A stretch of DNA of 42,678 bases from JAGOUU01 sp964609155 (GCA_964609155.1 CAZSRF010000020.1:1-42678); one strand, 5' to 3'; counted from the stretch's first letter, positions 1 to 8,599 are shown. Numbers and translations are program-made. Notes: generated by a model from the letters alone, not told the origin.

Positions 1-87
1 CACGAAATTACAGAAGAACTAAAACAAAGAATTAATAATATTATTACAAGGAAAAAAGATGGAAGAACGGAAACAAGAGCTGCTTAA
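1..87 (+). CDS. 3' end of an unknown protein (partial)
   Basis: Frame 1 is open from the first base to TAA at 85-87 and encodes a Lys/Arg/Glu-rich helical tail of 28 residues. The other two forward frames stop within about 35 bases. It overlaps the next start codon (59) by 29 bp, as is common in this tightly packed phage. Function cannot be inferred from the fragment. Confidence 0.45.
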   Translation, partial: HEITEELKQRINNIITRKKDGRTETRAA

Positions 88-427
88 GCTTATTGATAAT
101 TTGGATTGGGAGAAATTTAATGATATAAGGGGGTTACATCGCCTCTCCAATTATAAAATTGTTTTAAAATGTTTAGATGAATGTCAAAAACAGCCACCTA
201 TAGAACAGCAGTTGAGGACTTTGGGGTTTGTTGAATGCGATTTACCGAGTAGTGTAGGGTTGAGCTTTAGGTGTATCTATGATATATTGTATTTAACCTA
301 CATAGAATCAATATCAGATAAGTGTAGAGATACATTTTATAGTTGCCGGCTGGAAAGATCAAACACAGATAAAATTCTATCCTTTGCCAAATACCTTAAA
401 CAGCTAAAAGAAGAGGATGAAGCATGA
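59..427 (+). CDS. Hypothetical protein, 122 aa
   Basis: Not recognised. It is a charged, mostly helical soluble protein with five Cys and no membrane segment; the C-terminus is Lys/Glu-rich. A purine-rich RBS (ACAAGGAAAAAAG) lies directly before the ATG. Its stop overlaps the next start by 4 bp (ATGA), so it is translationally coupled to the small winged-helix-like protein and then ssb. Position in a rightward early operon suggests DNA metabolism or host take-over, but this is inference only. Confidence 0.7.
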   Translation: MEERKQELLKLIDNLDWEKFNDIRGLHRLSNYKIVLKCLDECQKQPPIEQQLRTLGFVECDLPSSVGLSFRCIYDILYLTYIESISDKCRDTFYSCRLERSNTDKILSFAKYLKQLKEEDEA

Positions 428-636
428 GTTTTAATTCAGAATTATACTACTTACAGATAGAAGATTATCTCGAGCGCCAAAGCAAAGCGGGTAAAGAAAT
501 TACACGTAAAGACCTAGAGACTGTTATTAAGAAACTTCTTAAGGTTAAAAATGTTAAGTGTGTTGTTCGTAAGCTGAGAGATAGAGGCTACATTGAGATA
601 GAGGAAAAACAGATTATTAAATTTGTGAAGGCATGA
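424..636 (+). CDS. Small winged-helix-like protein, 70 aa
   Basis: Short basic protein whose helix pattern and final beta-like strand (RDRGYIEIEEKQIIKF) resemble a winged helix-turn-helix wing. It has the same size and layout as the 74-aa protein at 31194-31418: an N-terminal helix, a GKEIT-type turn, a recognition-like helix, a K-L-x-x-RG-x-I turn and a terminal strand. It is coupled to the preceding gene by a 4-bp overlap and lies 3 bp before ssb. A DNA-binding regulatory role is inferred from the fold pattern; no family was recognised. Confidence 0.6.
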   Translation: MSFNSELYYLQIEDYLERQSKAGKEITRKDLETVIKKLLKVKNVKCVVRKLRDRGYIEIEEKQIIKFVKA

Positions 637-639
637 ACA

Positions 640-1041
640 ATGAAAAAAATATTAATAACAGGTAATGTGGGTCGCGATCCAGATGTACGGGTCGATCAGT
701 CAGGTAACAACTTTGCTACATTTTCCGTAGCTGTTTCTGTCGGTACAAAAAAACCAAAAACAGATTGGGTACAAGTTAGTTGCACCGGCAAATTATCTGA
801 AATAGCTAGAAACTATATTAAAAAAGGATCTAAACTTTTAGTTGAAGGATTTCCTACAGTTAACGTATATCTTGATAAACAAAATAAACCCACTGGCACA
901 TTAGTTGTTTATGCAAATAATATAGAATTTTTAGGTGGCTCTGAAAGCAAAGAGCCAAGTAATGATAATTCTGCTTATGTCTTGCCTGAAGTTACGGATC
1001 AGCAAACTAGCAAGGATTTATATAACGATGTACCATTTTAA
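640..1041 (+). CDS. ssb: Single-stranded DNA-binding protein (SSB)
   Basis: OB-fold SSB of 133 aa. The N-terminus (KKILITGNVGRDPDVR) matches the canonical SSB opening strand, followed by FATFSVAV, DWVQVSCTGKLSEIA, the GSKLLVEG loop and a final strand. The C-terminus is the acidic tip DLYNDVPF, which in bacterial SSBs recruits partner proteins. It coats ssDNA during phage replication and recombination. It is the last gene of the rightward unit and faces the lysis genes across a shared terminator. A Sak4-like ATPase and an exonuclease-like protein elsewhere in the window are plausible partners. Confidence 0.95.
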   Translation: MKKILITGNVGRDPDVRVDQSGNNFATFSVAVSVGTKKPKTDWVQVSCTGKLSEIARNYIKKGSKLLVEGFPTVNVYLDKQNKPTGTLVVYANNIEFLGGSESKEPSNDNSAYVLPEVTDQQTSKDLYNDVPF

Positions 1042-1063
1042 GTTTTAAAAATTAAATGGTTTT
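1032..1063. terminator. Bidirectional intrinsic terminator between ssb and the lysis genes
   Basis: Inverted repeat ACCATTTtAA (1032-1041) / TTAAATGGT (1052-1060) with one bulged base. T-rich sequence follows on both strands (TTTTG rightward; AAGTTTTAAAA in the loop). It lies exactly where the rightward ssb unit and the leftward late operon converge, and the arms overlap both stop regions. The stem is AT-rich, so strength is uncertain. Confidence 0.5.
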
Positions 1064-1465
1064 GCCAGCTTGTAAATCAGCCAAGGTTAAACCGTTTGTA
1101 TATTCAAGATGAGGCATATCTTTAATCGATTTAAAATCACCACCCCAAAAAAGTCCACAAGACTTTCCAATTGAGCCACATTTGATAAATAATAATGCAT
1201 CGCTCCATGCTGGGATGCCCTCTAATATGGGGCAAAAATCAAAAGCTAGTCCATAATTATGCATTGATTGTCCAGCTTTTGCATTTGTAACAATTTTTCC
1301 TGGTCGCGTGCGCCCTTGTGCATATAACCAGTTTTGCTTTTCATTATCTCTTAAAGTGGCAGTTATAATTACGGTAATACCTTCTTCTTTACACTTCCTG
1401 ATAAAGTCATTGCACATTTTTTGTAATATAGGGTGTAAATCTTCTATTTTTCTGCTATCTACCAT
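1052..1465 (-). CDS. Endolysin, M15 (VanY/L-alanyl-D-glutamate) peptidase
   Basis: 137-aa zinc peptidase of the M15 family, the size of the T5-type endolysin. Visible ligands are H69 and D76 in SMHNYGLAFDF and H119 in DMPHLEY. D116, three residues before H119, is the expected catalytic acid, matching the D-x2-H spacing of T5 endolysin. It would cut the peptide cross-links of peptidoglycan at the end of infection. There is no signal peptide, so export depends on the nearby holin. It overlaps the upstream lipoprotein gene by 7 bp and is the last gene of the late operon. Confidence 0.92.
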   Translation of the reverse strand: MVDSRKIEDLHPILQKMCNDFIRKCKEEGITVIITATLRDNEKQNWLYAQGRTRPGKIVTNAKAGQSMHNYGLAFDFCPILEGIPAWSDALLFIKCGSIGKSCGLFWGGDFKSIKDMPHLEYTNGLTLADLQAGKTI

Positions 1466-1647
1466 TTATAATCCCCATTAATTAGATTTATATATGAAAT
1501 AGTGGAAGGATAATTTTTCATGTATTTTAATAATTCTGTTGTAACTATTGGTGTTATTGAATTAATTAGGCTTGAATTTGAATAATTTAATGCTCCACAT
1601 GAAACCAAAGACATTGATATAATTATAAATAATTTATTTTTTATCAT
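1459..1647 (-). CDS. Small lipoprotein, candidate outer-membrane spanin (o-spanin)
   Basis: 62-aa protein starting at MIKNK, with a short hydrophobic signal (LFIIISMSLVSC) and a lipobox-like LVSC before G. The cleaved product would be a mature lipoprotein of about 44 residues. The ATG lies inside the holin reading frame (14-bp overlap), giving a packed lysis cassette. Size, lipobox and location fit an Rz1-type o-spanin, but it lacks the usual Pro richness, so this is inference. A longer reading from 1686 would bury the lipobox and overlap the holin more, so I chose 1647. Confidence 0.55.
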   Translation of the reverse strand: MIKNKLFIIISMSLVSCGALNYSNSSLINSITPIVTTELLKYMKNYPSTISYINLINGDYKW

Positions 1648-1891
1648 TTTTTTTAAATAATGCTCCAAGTATTCCAACAATAGCAACAGACAAAGCTGTG
1701 ATTATTGCATCATTATTTGCCAACTTTGTAATTATATCTTTAAGTATTACCAAAAGCATAAATTGTATAAATTGGACAAAATCCGCATGGTGAAATATTT
1801 CTAAATATGTTACTATTAATGTAAAACAAATAAATATTTTAAATGATAATTTATACCAGTGTTCATTAAACCAATTAATTATTTTTTTCAT
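1634..1891 (-). CDS. Putative holin, 85 aa, three transmembrane segments
   Basis: Hydrophobic protein with likely membrane segments at about 17-33, 38-54 and 62-79 and a short charged C-terminus (FKKNDKK). These are class I holin-like features. It lies between the coiled-coil membrane protein and the lipoprotein/endolysin genes, overlapping both neighbours. It would form membrane lesions that release or activate the endolysin. No specific holin family was recognised; assignment rests on topology and context. Confidence 0.6.
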   Translation of the reverse strand: MKKIINWFNEHWYKLSFKIFICFTLIVTYLEIFHHADFVQFIQFMLLVILKDIITKLANNDAIITALSVAIVGILGALFKKNDKK

Positions 1892-2171
1892 TTTCTAGTT
1901 TACTCACTCTATTTCGCAATTCTTCTATTTCATATGTTGTGTGGGCATTAATTGTCCTATTTTGTTCTTGAATATTCGCTAATACCCCTTCGCTTCGTAC
2001 AGAATCTATCTGTATACTATGCAATGTATCCTTAATTTGCTGATTTTGTATTTTAATATCTTTTATATCTTGTTTTTGCTCTCTAATAGACCAAACATAC
2101 CCACCGCCTATAAATATGGCAGAAATCAGAAAAAATATTAAGGCGTAATGAGGTGTAAAAACTGTTGCCAT
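1875..2171 (-). CDS. Membrane-anchored coiled-coil protein, candidate inner-membrane spanin (i-spanin)
   Basis: 98 aa with one N-terminal transmembrane helix (about 9-27, YALIFFLISAIFIGGGYVW). A long polar coiled-coil region follows (Q/E/K/I-rich, about 30-95). This N-in, periplasmic coiled-coil topology is that of Rz-type i-spanins. It overlaps the holin by 17 bp and lies in the same cassette as the lipoprotein and M15 endolysin. With the lipoprotein it could fuse inner and outer membranes at lysis. No direct family recognition. Confidence 0.55.
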   Translation of the reverse strand: MATVFTPHYALIFFLISAIFIGGGYVWSIREQKQDIKDIKIQNQQIKDTLHSIQIDSVRSEGVLANIQEQNRTINAHTTYEIEELRNRVSKLENEKNN

Positions 2172-2560
2172 TAACTCATACTCTTAAAATAAAAGATCCA
2201 AATGCGTGAAAATATAACCATAGCTAAATCTAATAATATGTAAATAAATTGTTTGATACTAGGAAAGTTAATATAATCAATAATATCTTCTACTGTATAC
2301 CAAGCATTACGCCAGAATAAAGCAATTGCAATCCAATAAAAAAATCTATATTTAAAGGAATAATTAAAATCAAATATTGTTACTGTTAAGAAAAATAATG
2401 TAAATATAGCAGTATAATAATTAATTTGAGCTTGCCACCATTTTAATGTAATAGTATTATTACTAATGGTAGCAAAGTCAGTTCCTAAAGAAGTCCATCG
2501 CATGCCTATATACCAGACATACAGACCCATTCCAAGTATCTTATATATGACAGTTAACAT
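2171..2560 (-). CDS. Multi-pass membrane protein, 129 aa
   Basis: Very aromatic, hydrophobic protein with about four predicted membrane segments near residues 2-20, 48-66, 75-90 and 105-125. The start at 2560 is chosen because a TTAGGTG RBS sits just before it and it follows the upstream stop with a 7-bp gap. Longer readings would run back through the upstream gene. It shares one base with the i-spanin-like gene. Its place in the lysis cassette suggests an accessory holin, antiholin or lysis regulator, but this is unproven. Confidence 0.6.
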   Translation of the reverse strand: MLTVIYKILGMGLYVWYIGMRWTSLGTDFATISNNTITLKWWQAQINYYTAIFTLFFLTVTIFDFNYSFKYRFFYWIAIALFWRNAWYTVEDIIDYINFPSIKQFIYILLDLAMVIFSRIWIFYFKSMS

Positions 2561-2567
2561 AAAACAC

Positions 2568-3080
2568 CTAATTAATAATCCATTCACTACCGCTACTAAT
2601 AGCAATAAGTATTTTAGGTTGATCGATAGATATAGGAGAATTATAAATATTATCCCGAATCCCATTTAAAATATCACTCTCTCTTACCCCTACTATTCCT
2701 GCACTTTTTTCAAAAGCTGGGAAAATTATATAATATGCTTCGCCAGGAATAACACCAGTCTCATTTGATTGAGGAAGTATAATAGTTTGATCAATTTCTG
2801 TAATTATACAAGTACGTTCGAATGGACTTAATGATATACTTTTATCTGTCTTAGTTACTTTATAATTTGTCGGCAATATTGCGCCAATTTTACTAAACAT
2901 TTGAGTAATATTGTCAGCATTATTTAATATTCCAAAATCAGGGCTGTAAGAATCTACAGTTTGATCAATTATTTTAATTTCTTCCTGAACTCCCTCAATT
3001 GATACGGGTTTAATTGCACATCCCGGCGTGGGCGAATTATTTGGGGTTATAGAAACCGTGTCATCTGAAAAAACTGACAT
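2568..3080 (-). CDS. Hypothetical virion-associated protein, 170 aa
   Basis: Not recognised. Soluble, Ser/Ile/Asp-rich protein with beta-rich C-terminal half (ERTCIITEIDQTIILPQS; PGEAYYIIFPAF) typical of phage fibre or baseplate accessory folds. It follows the fibre gene by 16 bp and precedes the membrane/lysis genes. A fibre-associated or carbohydrate-binding role is plausible from position only. Confidence 0.65.
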   Translation of the reverse strand: MSVFSDDTVSITPNNSPTPGCAIKPVSIEGVQEEIKIIDQTVDSYSPDFGILNNADNITQMFSKIGAILPTNYKVTKTDKSISLSPFERTCIITEIDQTIILPQSNETGVIPGEAYYIIFPAFEKSAGIVGVRESDILNGIRDNIYNSPISIDQPKILIAISSGSEWIIN

Positions 3081-3096
3081 AATATTTTACTCCTTA

Positions 3097-6045
3097 TTAT
3101 GCTGTTATGATGTTATTTACATTAATGCCCGTTGCTACGCCCGCACCAACTGCAGTCATAGCCCCTGTGGTTTGATTAATCGAAAAAGTACTTACTTGAT
3201 TTAGGGTATTTCCAACAACATAAATAAAACTACCAGAAAAATCAAAACAGCATACTCTTGCGCCTACAATAATTTGAGATGTTGTAGGTGCTCCAATTAA
3301 ACCAGTTATAAGATTTATGGTTGACTGCGAAATTGTATTAGCGGTTTGACTTGTATAATAAATAAATCTACCGTTAGCGCTTATGCATATACCTTGCGGG
3401 TTTGCACCAGTTGCAAATGTTGCAGGCACAAGAGCTGTTAATTGTCCTGTGGTCGTATTAATCGAATATTGCGATATTGTGGCGCTTCCGTTGTTTAATA
3501 CGTACGCGAATAGTCCGGATGGATGAACTACTATCATAATAGGCCCAGTACCCGCGGCAATAGTTGGAGTACCTAAAGGTACTAACGCCCCAGTTGCAGG
3601 GGTTATACTGTATTGATAAACCAAACCGTTACTATTGTTTATAGCATATAACCATTTACCGGATGGATGGCAAACTAAATCTTGCATTTGAGGCGCAGCA
3701 GTTGGTGGGCTAGGGATTGCAACTAGTTGTCCAGTTGTTTTCGTAATAGACCATTGACCAAATATTCCAGTCCCAAATCCGCAGGCATAAACGAATCTAT
3801 CGGTTGGGTCTACAATAATACCCGTACAGGTATTAGGCCCAGTTACAGTTGCAGGAGCTAGTGCCGATAATATTCCGCTTGTAGGGTTTATTGCAAATTG
3901 AAAAACCGAAGTGCCTGTCGCAACCACACCATAAATAAAATTGCGTAATTGTGTAATTGCGATTTTATAAGGTGCTGTAGTTGCAAAAGAAGCAGGAGTT
4001 AAAGCTGTTATCGCTCCCGTTAAATTATTAATGCTATATTGAAAAATGGCTGCGGATGAGCTACCCGGAACATATAGATATCCTTGCGGGTTATAATTTG
4101 TCACAGGTACATATGCGGTTTTCATTCTGAAAATAAGATTAGCCGGGGCTAAACTAACTAAATTACTAATATCTGTTGTTATCATATTGGTAATTGTAGG
4201 ATTTTCATTTAAATATGATGCGCCATATTGGTATACTGTCATTGTAAGTGGATTAGCGTATAAGAGTGTATAAGGCGTCGAAACTGTAACCGCAAAATAA
4301 TTATCTGGAGCAATGTTTCGCAAATATCCACGAAATAATAAATAATTACCGATATTGGTGGCATTTATAACGCCAGCACTATCAGTAACCTGTAGTATTT
4401 GTATACGAGACTGATTATAAGAAGTAAACGCATTACTACCAATAGTAAACTCAATAACTAATTCATTTGCCCCGCTGACTAAACGTAAAATATAAGTTCC
4501 TGCTGCATTTACGCTAGGAGCAACCAATAATAGCACTTCTGTTAAAGTGGTAAATGTTATAGCACTACTGATTGATTGCCCACTTGGACACACTTGTACT
4601 GCTGTTGCATTTACACCATTTACCGCACTAGTTAATGCAGTGCCAGCCAATGCAAGCGCATTACTACCTATGATTAAACCATCAGAAATAAAAGCATTAA
4701 CTTGTACTCGCATTGAGTTTGGTGCATTAAAACTTGCTGATACTCCAGATAATAATGTTGCCGAAGATGATACACCATTTACAGTGCTTGTCATTGTGTT
4801 AGTGCCAATATTATTTGTAAAAACATTTGCAATAGGTACATCTACCCAAGAACTATCTGTACCATTCGTCCCTAAAACTTTACCGCTTTGACTTGCCTGC
4901 GTAGGCAAAAACGCATTTAGCGCCGCATTGGCAGTAGATTGACCCGAACCGCCCTGTGCAATAGTTGCTACGCCACTAATTTGTGAAAAGGAATAATCAT
5001 TTAATGCTGGAACTACAGCGCCAGTACGTGTATTGAAGCTCGTCACCCCTGCGGATGTTGCTATTGATACAAATGCGGTGGTTGCTAATTGTGTTGTACT
5101 TGTTCCCGGGATCGCTGTAGGAGCTGTAGGGATTCCGGTAAAAGACGGGCTAGCAATATTTGCTTTTAAGTTTAATCCAGTATCCACATAAGCTGTTGTA
5201 GCTAGGTTAGTACTATTGTCTCCTTGTAATTGTGTAGGTGCCTTGGGTGTACCACTAAATATAGGGCTATTTAATGGAGCCGCTCCAGTTATTTGTCCCA
5301 CATTATAATCCCCGACTTGTGCTGTAATAGATGGCCCAGAGCGCCCAAAGACAGAGGTAATAGAATTAATTGATAATGCATTTATTTGCCCCTGTGCTTT
5401 CCCTAATCCTATTAATATACTATCAGTATCAACTAGTGCAGCATTTATAATTGGTAATCCAGTTAATAATTGATCGGTTATTGTAATATAATTTTGCACT
5501 CCATCCGTACCAATATTAGACACTGCTGCACCTGTTATTGGAGAATCATTTCCAATGATAGTTGTACTAATTACACCACCACCACCGGGAAAAGTTGCTC
5601 TGTTCCCAATCCCTGTAACTCCACCAATATATAATGATAATTGATTGGGTGGCGTACCTAAAACAATAGTATCGTCATTTGACGTTATACTTGCCGCCAC
5701 AAATGTAGGAGCATAACTTAATTTATTAAAAGCTTCTAAAAATGTATCAGTTTCAACTACTCTACCATCTGTACCGGATAACCCAGTTAAAAGAGTATTT
5801 CTAATGGATATTGAATTAATGATAATATCAGTTAGTGGGCCAGTTGAATTGGTTATATATAATGAATTATCCGAGGATGTAATTTCATTAATTCCACCTG
5901 TAGCAGTATTTATTATTCTTGTTGTACCTGGTTCCGGTGAGTCTACTGTAATTCCAACTCCAGCCACTATCATTTGTGATGGCGTAGTATTACCATTTAT
6001 AGAAATAATTCCACCAATATTATTTAATTGTCCACCATTAATCAT
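3097..6045 (-). CDS. Long tail fibre with C-terminal seven-repeat beta-propeller, 982 aa
   Basis: Ser/Thr/Gly/Asn-rich fibre. Residues of about 260-350 carry fibre repeats of the type SPSFTGIPTAPTAIPGTSTT...LATTAFV and ...NSTNLATTAYVDTGLNLKA, common in phage tail fibres. From about residue 640 to the end are seven units of about 45-50 residues with the pattern [KR]-x-[IV]-Y-x(4-8)-Q-[YFW]-x-I-x(3)-TG-x-[IL]. Clear examples are GYLYVPG..FQYSINNLTGAI, KWLYAIN..YQYSITPATGAL and LFAYVLN..SQYSINTTTGQL. This resembles seven-bladed lactonase/YVTN-type propellers, giving a plausible receptor- or glycan-binding tip. It is the last large structural gene before the lysis cassette. Confidence 0.85.
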   Translation of the reverse strand: MINGGQLNNIGGIISINGNTTPSQMIVAGVGITVDSPEPGTTRIINTATGGINEITSSDNSLYITNSTGPLTDIIINSISIRNTLLTGLSGTDGRVVETDTFLEAFNKLSYAPTFVAASITSNDDTIVLGTPPNQLSLYIGGVTGIGNRATFPGGGGVISTTIIGNDSPITGAAVSNIGTDGVQNYITITDQLLTGLPIINAALVDTDSILIGLGKAQGQINALSINSITSVFGRSGPSITAQVGDYNVGQITGAAPLNSPIFSGTPKAPTQLQGDNSTNLATTAYVDTGLNLKANIASPSFTGIPTAPTAIPGTSTTQLATTAFVSIATSAGVTSFNTRTGAVVPALNDYSFSQISGVATIAQGGSGQSTANAALNAFLPTQASQSGKVLGTNGTDSSWVDVPIANVFTNNIGTNTMTSTVNGVSSSATLLSGVSASFNAPNSMRVQVNAFISDGLIIGSNALALAGTALTSAVNGVNATAVQVCPSGQSISSAITFTTLTEVLLLVAPSVNAAGTYILRLVSGANELVIEFTIGSNAFTSYNQSRIQILQVTDSAGVINATNIGNYLLFRGYLRNIAPDNYFAVTVSTPYTLLYANPLTMTVYQYGASYLNENPTITNMITTDISNLVSLAPANLIFRMKTAYVPVTNYNPQGYLYVPGSSSAAIFQYSINNLTGAITALTPASFATTAPYKIAITQLRNFIYGVVATGTSVFQFAINPTSGILSALAPATVTGPNTCTGIIVDPTDRFVYACGFGTGIFGQWSITKTTGQLVAIPSPPTAAPQMQDLVCHPSGKWLYAINNSNGLVYQYSITPATGALVPLGTPTIAAGTGPIMIVVHPSGLFAYVLNNGSATISQYSINTTTGQLTALVPATFATGANPQGICISANGRFIYYTSQTANTISQSTINLITGLIGAPTTSQIIVGARVCCFDFSGSFIYVVGNTLNQVSTFSINQTTGAMTAVGAGVATGINVNNIITA
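3100..4130 (-). repeat. Seven tandem beta-propeller repeats inside the fibre gene
   Basis: The C-terminal third of the fibre holds seven degenerate protein repeats. Each has a hydrophobic-aromatic strand, Q-[YFW]-x-I and TG-x-[IL] followed by a Pro/Ala/Thr linker. Seven copies is the number needed to close a canonical YVTN/lactonase-like propeller. The repeats are diverged at DNA level, so this is an old fold and not a recent tandem expansion. Confidence 0.7.
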
Positions 6046-6046
6046 T

Positions 6047-6376
6047 TTAAGCCCCTATCTGTCCATTTAATATTATATTAAACGGTTGGGATTCAATACC
6101 TATTCCAACCGAAACCGCAGTAGCGGTTTTATATAAACAATATCTACCATTTTCTAAAATAACATTTATACTATTATTGCCTGCGGACATAAGCGCATAA
6201 GGTGCACCATTTCTTTGTACATCACTCCAAACATTATTTATACTATCATAAAATCTTAATGTCGCAGTTTCTCCGCTTGCTAATCCTACGCATGTGATAT
6301 TAAAACTATTTCCTGCCGTGCTAAATTGTTGACTATATGCTGCATCTGTCGTCGGCTCCAATATTTCTGTTATCAT
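6047..6376 (-). CDS. Hypothetical structural protein, 109 aa
   Basis: Not recognised. A compact, beta-rich protein with an immunoglobulin-like feel: SFNITCVGLASGETATLRFYDS, WSDVQRNGAPYALMSAGNN, NGRYCLYKT. It ends 2 bp before the long-fibre start and lies between a fibre-assembly-like gene and the fibre gene. It may be a small adhesin, fibre tip or connector; this is inference from position. Confidence 0.65.
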   Translation of the reverse strand: MITEILEPTTDAAYSQQFSTAGNSFNITCVGLASGETATLRFYDSINNVWSDVQRNGAPYALMSAGNNSINVILENGRYCLYKTATAVSVGIGIESQPFNIILNGQIGA

Positions 6377-6377
6377 T

Positions 6378-6818
6378 TTATTTTCCTAAAAAATCTGGTC
6401 GTGAAGGCAATTTTAGATCATAATCTAATGACTCTTTTACATTTATAATATCCAATAATTTATCGAGATATTTACTAAGTTCATCTTGTTGCTTTACAGA
6501 CAATTTACTAAATTGATGGCGATCAAGATTATCTCTCTGATATGCTTGGGATGCCTGTATAATTGTTGCTTGGTTAGCTTTGTACCTAATACCCTTGACA
6601 TCGGGAATCCATTTTTTTGTTTTTTCATCAAAAATAGTATCTTTATCCCTGGTCTGTAGGTTTCCCTTTTCATCTTGATAGATTACTTGATTCTTTTCAT
6701 GACGAGCTTTTATATAAAGGTTGTGCTGCTCTTCCGTTAATTCTTTCCAAAACACAACGTGTTCCCCTGATGTAAAAGTGACATTACCATCTTTATCAAC
6801 TGTATATGCATATTTCAT
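6378..6818 (-). CDS. Tail-fibre-assembly-like protein, 146 aa
   Basis: Mostly charged and helical protein. The C-terminus (YLDKLLDIINVKESLDYDLK followed by LPSRPDFLGK) resembles the ending of phage tail fibre assembly chaperones, where a helix is followed by a Pro-containing acidic/basic tail. The first 30 residues (YAYTVDKDGNVTFTSGEH) look like a fibre-tail beta segment. It sits within the fibre cluster. Likely role is chaperoning fibre trimerisation; moderate support only. Confidence 0.45.
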   Translation of the reverse strand: MKYAYTVDKDGNVTFTSGEHVVFWKELTEEQHNLYIKARHEKNQVIYQDEKGNLQTRDKDTIFDEKTKKWIPDVKGIRYKANQATIIQASQAYQRDNLDRHQFSKLSVKQQDELSKYLDKLLDIINVKESLDYDLKLPSRPDFLGK

Positions 6819-6833
6819 TTTTAATCCTTATAA

Positions 6834-8006
6834 TTAACTTGCTATAAATTTAATATTAAAGCTAACGACTACACCACTATGAGGGGTAAGTACTTGAGTA
6901 GAAATCTGAAGCGGCCCTCCGGGTGGAATAGCAGCGGCACAATGAAATACATCTGTATTTGGGTTAGCCGTAGCAACTCCTACGCCTCCCGGTATGGTAC
7001 CTGAGCTCATTATTCCTGCAGAAATTAGATCTAAGCTAAAAAACTGTGCTCCACTTAAATTTAAAGTAGCGTACCCTCTTATAGTTGCAATCTTGGTTGG
7101 AAATGATCCAGAATCTGCAGTAGCAGTAATTGCCCAACCATTACCTAAATTATCTGTAACTGAAAACTGCTGAGTGCTGCATAACTCTCCTACCATAGCT
7201 ATCGCATTTGCGTTACTGGTATCTCCGGATGCGGTATTAGGCAGATAAGGTCTATTATATCCGGACCCCACTGCATAGGGAAAAGCTATAACCGATCCAC
7301 CGCCATTAACTACACCAATAGCAGCAGAATTAACTCCGCCAATAGGAATTGGCGCCTCTGCGTTAATATTAAAGGCATAAGAGGAGGATAGCGTATTAGC
7401 TGTCCTATTTGCAACAACATATGCTCCTAATCCATTATTAAAAAATGATGCGCTTTGGGCTGCGGTTATGGTTCCTAGCACACCCAATGATCCCCCCGTT
7501 ACTATATCTTGCTGTACATGTAGACCACCGGGACCTGTTATAGTAACTAATCCAGCAGTATCTGTAATGTCTGGATAATTAGATACAGCAATTCTTTGCC
7601 AGTGAATACTATCAATATAAGAGGGAGTTGTAACAAAATCAAAGGTGTTATTGTCTACTAGAGATACCACAAAATTATTAATACTATCCGCCCATAATAC
7701 GGCACCCTTTGCATACCCACCTAATTGAGTAGATTGAGGAGCGTCATAAGTGAATTGACCACCTTGGTTCATGAAATATATAATATTACTATAAAATCTT
7801 AATACACCATTTGTTTCATTGCGCCTTACGGGTTTACCACCAAAATCTGGATTTTGCTGCTGAACTGGTGGGATTCCATATTCTTGAGTCTGTATTAAAC
7901 TACTGTCACTACCGGTAAAAGGAGGTAGGACATAATCTACAGTAGGAGTTCCTAACCCACAAAAAGGTACATTTGCCAATTGATCTGAAGGTAATTCAAA
8001 AGCCAT
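6834..8006 (-). CDS. Tail fibre / baseplate-proximal fibre protein, 390 aa
   Basis: Gly/Ser/Asn-rich beta protein. The N-terminal about 100 residues contain the segment NGVLRFYSNIIYFMNQGGQ and a Pro-rich stretch, which look like a baseplate-attachment domain. The rest has low-complexity fibre sequence (TGPGGLHVQQDIVTGGSLGV, typical trimeric-fibre strand spacing) and a globular C-terminal domain. It lies directly downstream of the DUF2612-like baseplate gene, the usual place for the first fibre gene. Confidence 0.7.
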   Translation of the reverse strand: MAFELPSDQLANVPFCGLGTPTVDYVLPPFTGSDSSLIQTQEYGIPPVQQQNPDFGGKPVRRNETNGVLRFYSNIIYFMNQGGQFTYDAPQSTQLGGYAKGAVLWADSINNFVVSLVDNNTFDFVTTPSYIDSIHWQRIAVSNYPDITDTAGLVTITGPGGLHVQQDIVTGGSLGVLGTITAAQSASFFNNGLGAYVVANRTANTLSSSYAFNINAEAPIPIGGVNSAAIGVVNGGGSVIAFPYAVGSGYNRPYLPNTASGDTSNANAIAMVGELCSTQQFSVTDNLGNGWAITATADSGSFPTKIATIRGYATLNLSGAQFFSLDLISAGIMSSGTIPGGVGVATANPNTDVFHCAAAIPPGGPLQISTQVLTPHSGVVVSFNIKFIAS

Positions 8007-8030
8007 AAATAGTTACTTTCTTAAGAAATA

Positions 8031-8591
8031 TTAGGAGAGCGTAAAGCTAACCCCTAATGGTACCGGCAACACTCCCGGCAAATTAAAAATTGTGGCTTGC
8101 CACGGCTCTAAAGATCCACTAAAAGCAAAATTCATTTCTTTAACTCCAGTAGTTGAAACCTGTACAGTCAATGGTGGATCAAAAGTAGCACAATAAATAT
8201 TCATTATTTTATTCGCCGACAATAAACTAAAATTGCTAGTTAAATACGCATATGTAAATAACAGCAGGGTCCTATATTGATCATCTGGCAACGATACTAA
8301 ATCTGCACTCCCAGAATAAAAGTTACCATTATTATAATTCTGTGGATAATCAGGTGGTTCAGGTAACCCTAAAGTATCACCAAACCCGAATGTCCCGCTA
8401 TAATTAGGAACTACAATGGTTCTGGGTCGGTTTAGTAACCAACCCCATTGGTTTAGCCCTGTAGTACCGCAAGTATATATATTAAAAAAATTCTTGCGAA
8501 ATAAAGGTTCATCCACAATAAGATTAGGTTTTAATCCAGAAATCAAATTGTGAAGATTATTAGCTTTATTATATTGTACGTAAATTGTCAT
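8031..8591 (-). CDS. Baseplate protein, DUF2612-like, 186 aa
   Basis: Shows the DUF2612 pattern: an N-terminal helical part, then LNQWGWLLNRPRTIVVP, FGFGD, NFYSG and DDQYRTLLLFTYAYLTSNFS. The family takes the place of P2 gpI/Mu gp48 in many myophages, between the J-like wedge protein and fibres. It likely links wedge protein to fibre. It is encoded 8 bp after the J-like gene, consistent with one baseplate operon. Confidence 0.8.
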   Translation of the reverse strand: MTIYVQYNKANNLHNLISGLKPNLIVDEPLFRKNFFNIYTCGTTGLNQWGWLLNRPRTIVVPNYSGTFGFGDTLGLPEPPDYPQNYNNGNFYSGSADLVSLPDDQYRTLLLFTYAYLTSNFSLLSANKIMNIYCATFDPPLTVQVSTTGVKEMNFAFSGSLEPWQATIFNLPGVLPVPLGVSFTLS

Positions 8592-8599
8592 AATCAGTA

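Noticed and set aside
1459..1686. Longer 75-aa version of the lipoprotein
   Set aside because: It would bury the lipobox behind a charged N-terminus and overlap the holin by over 50 bp; the Met at 1647 gives a proper signal peptide.
4547..6070. Long open frames on the plus strand inside the fibre gene (4547-4891, 5804-6070)
   Set aside because: They lie antisense to a well-supported fibre, have no RBS and show sequence that mirrors the repetitive fibre codons.
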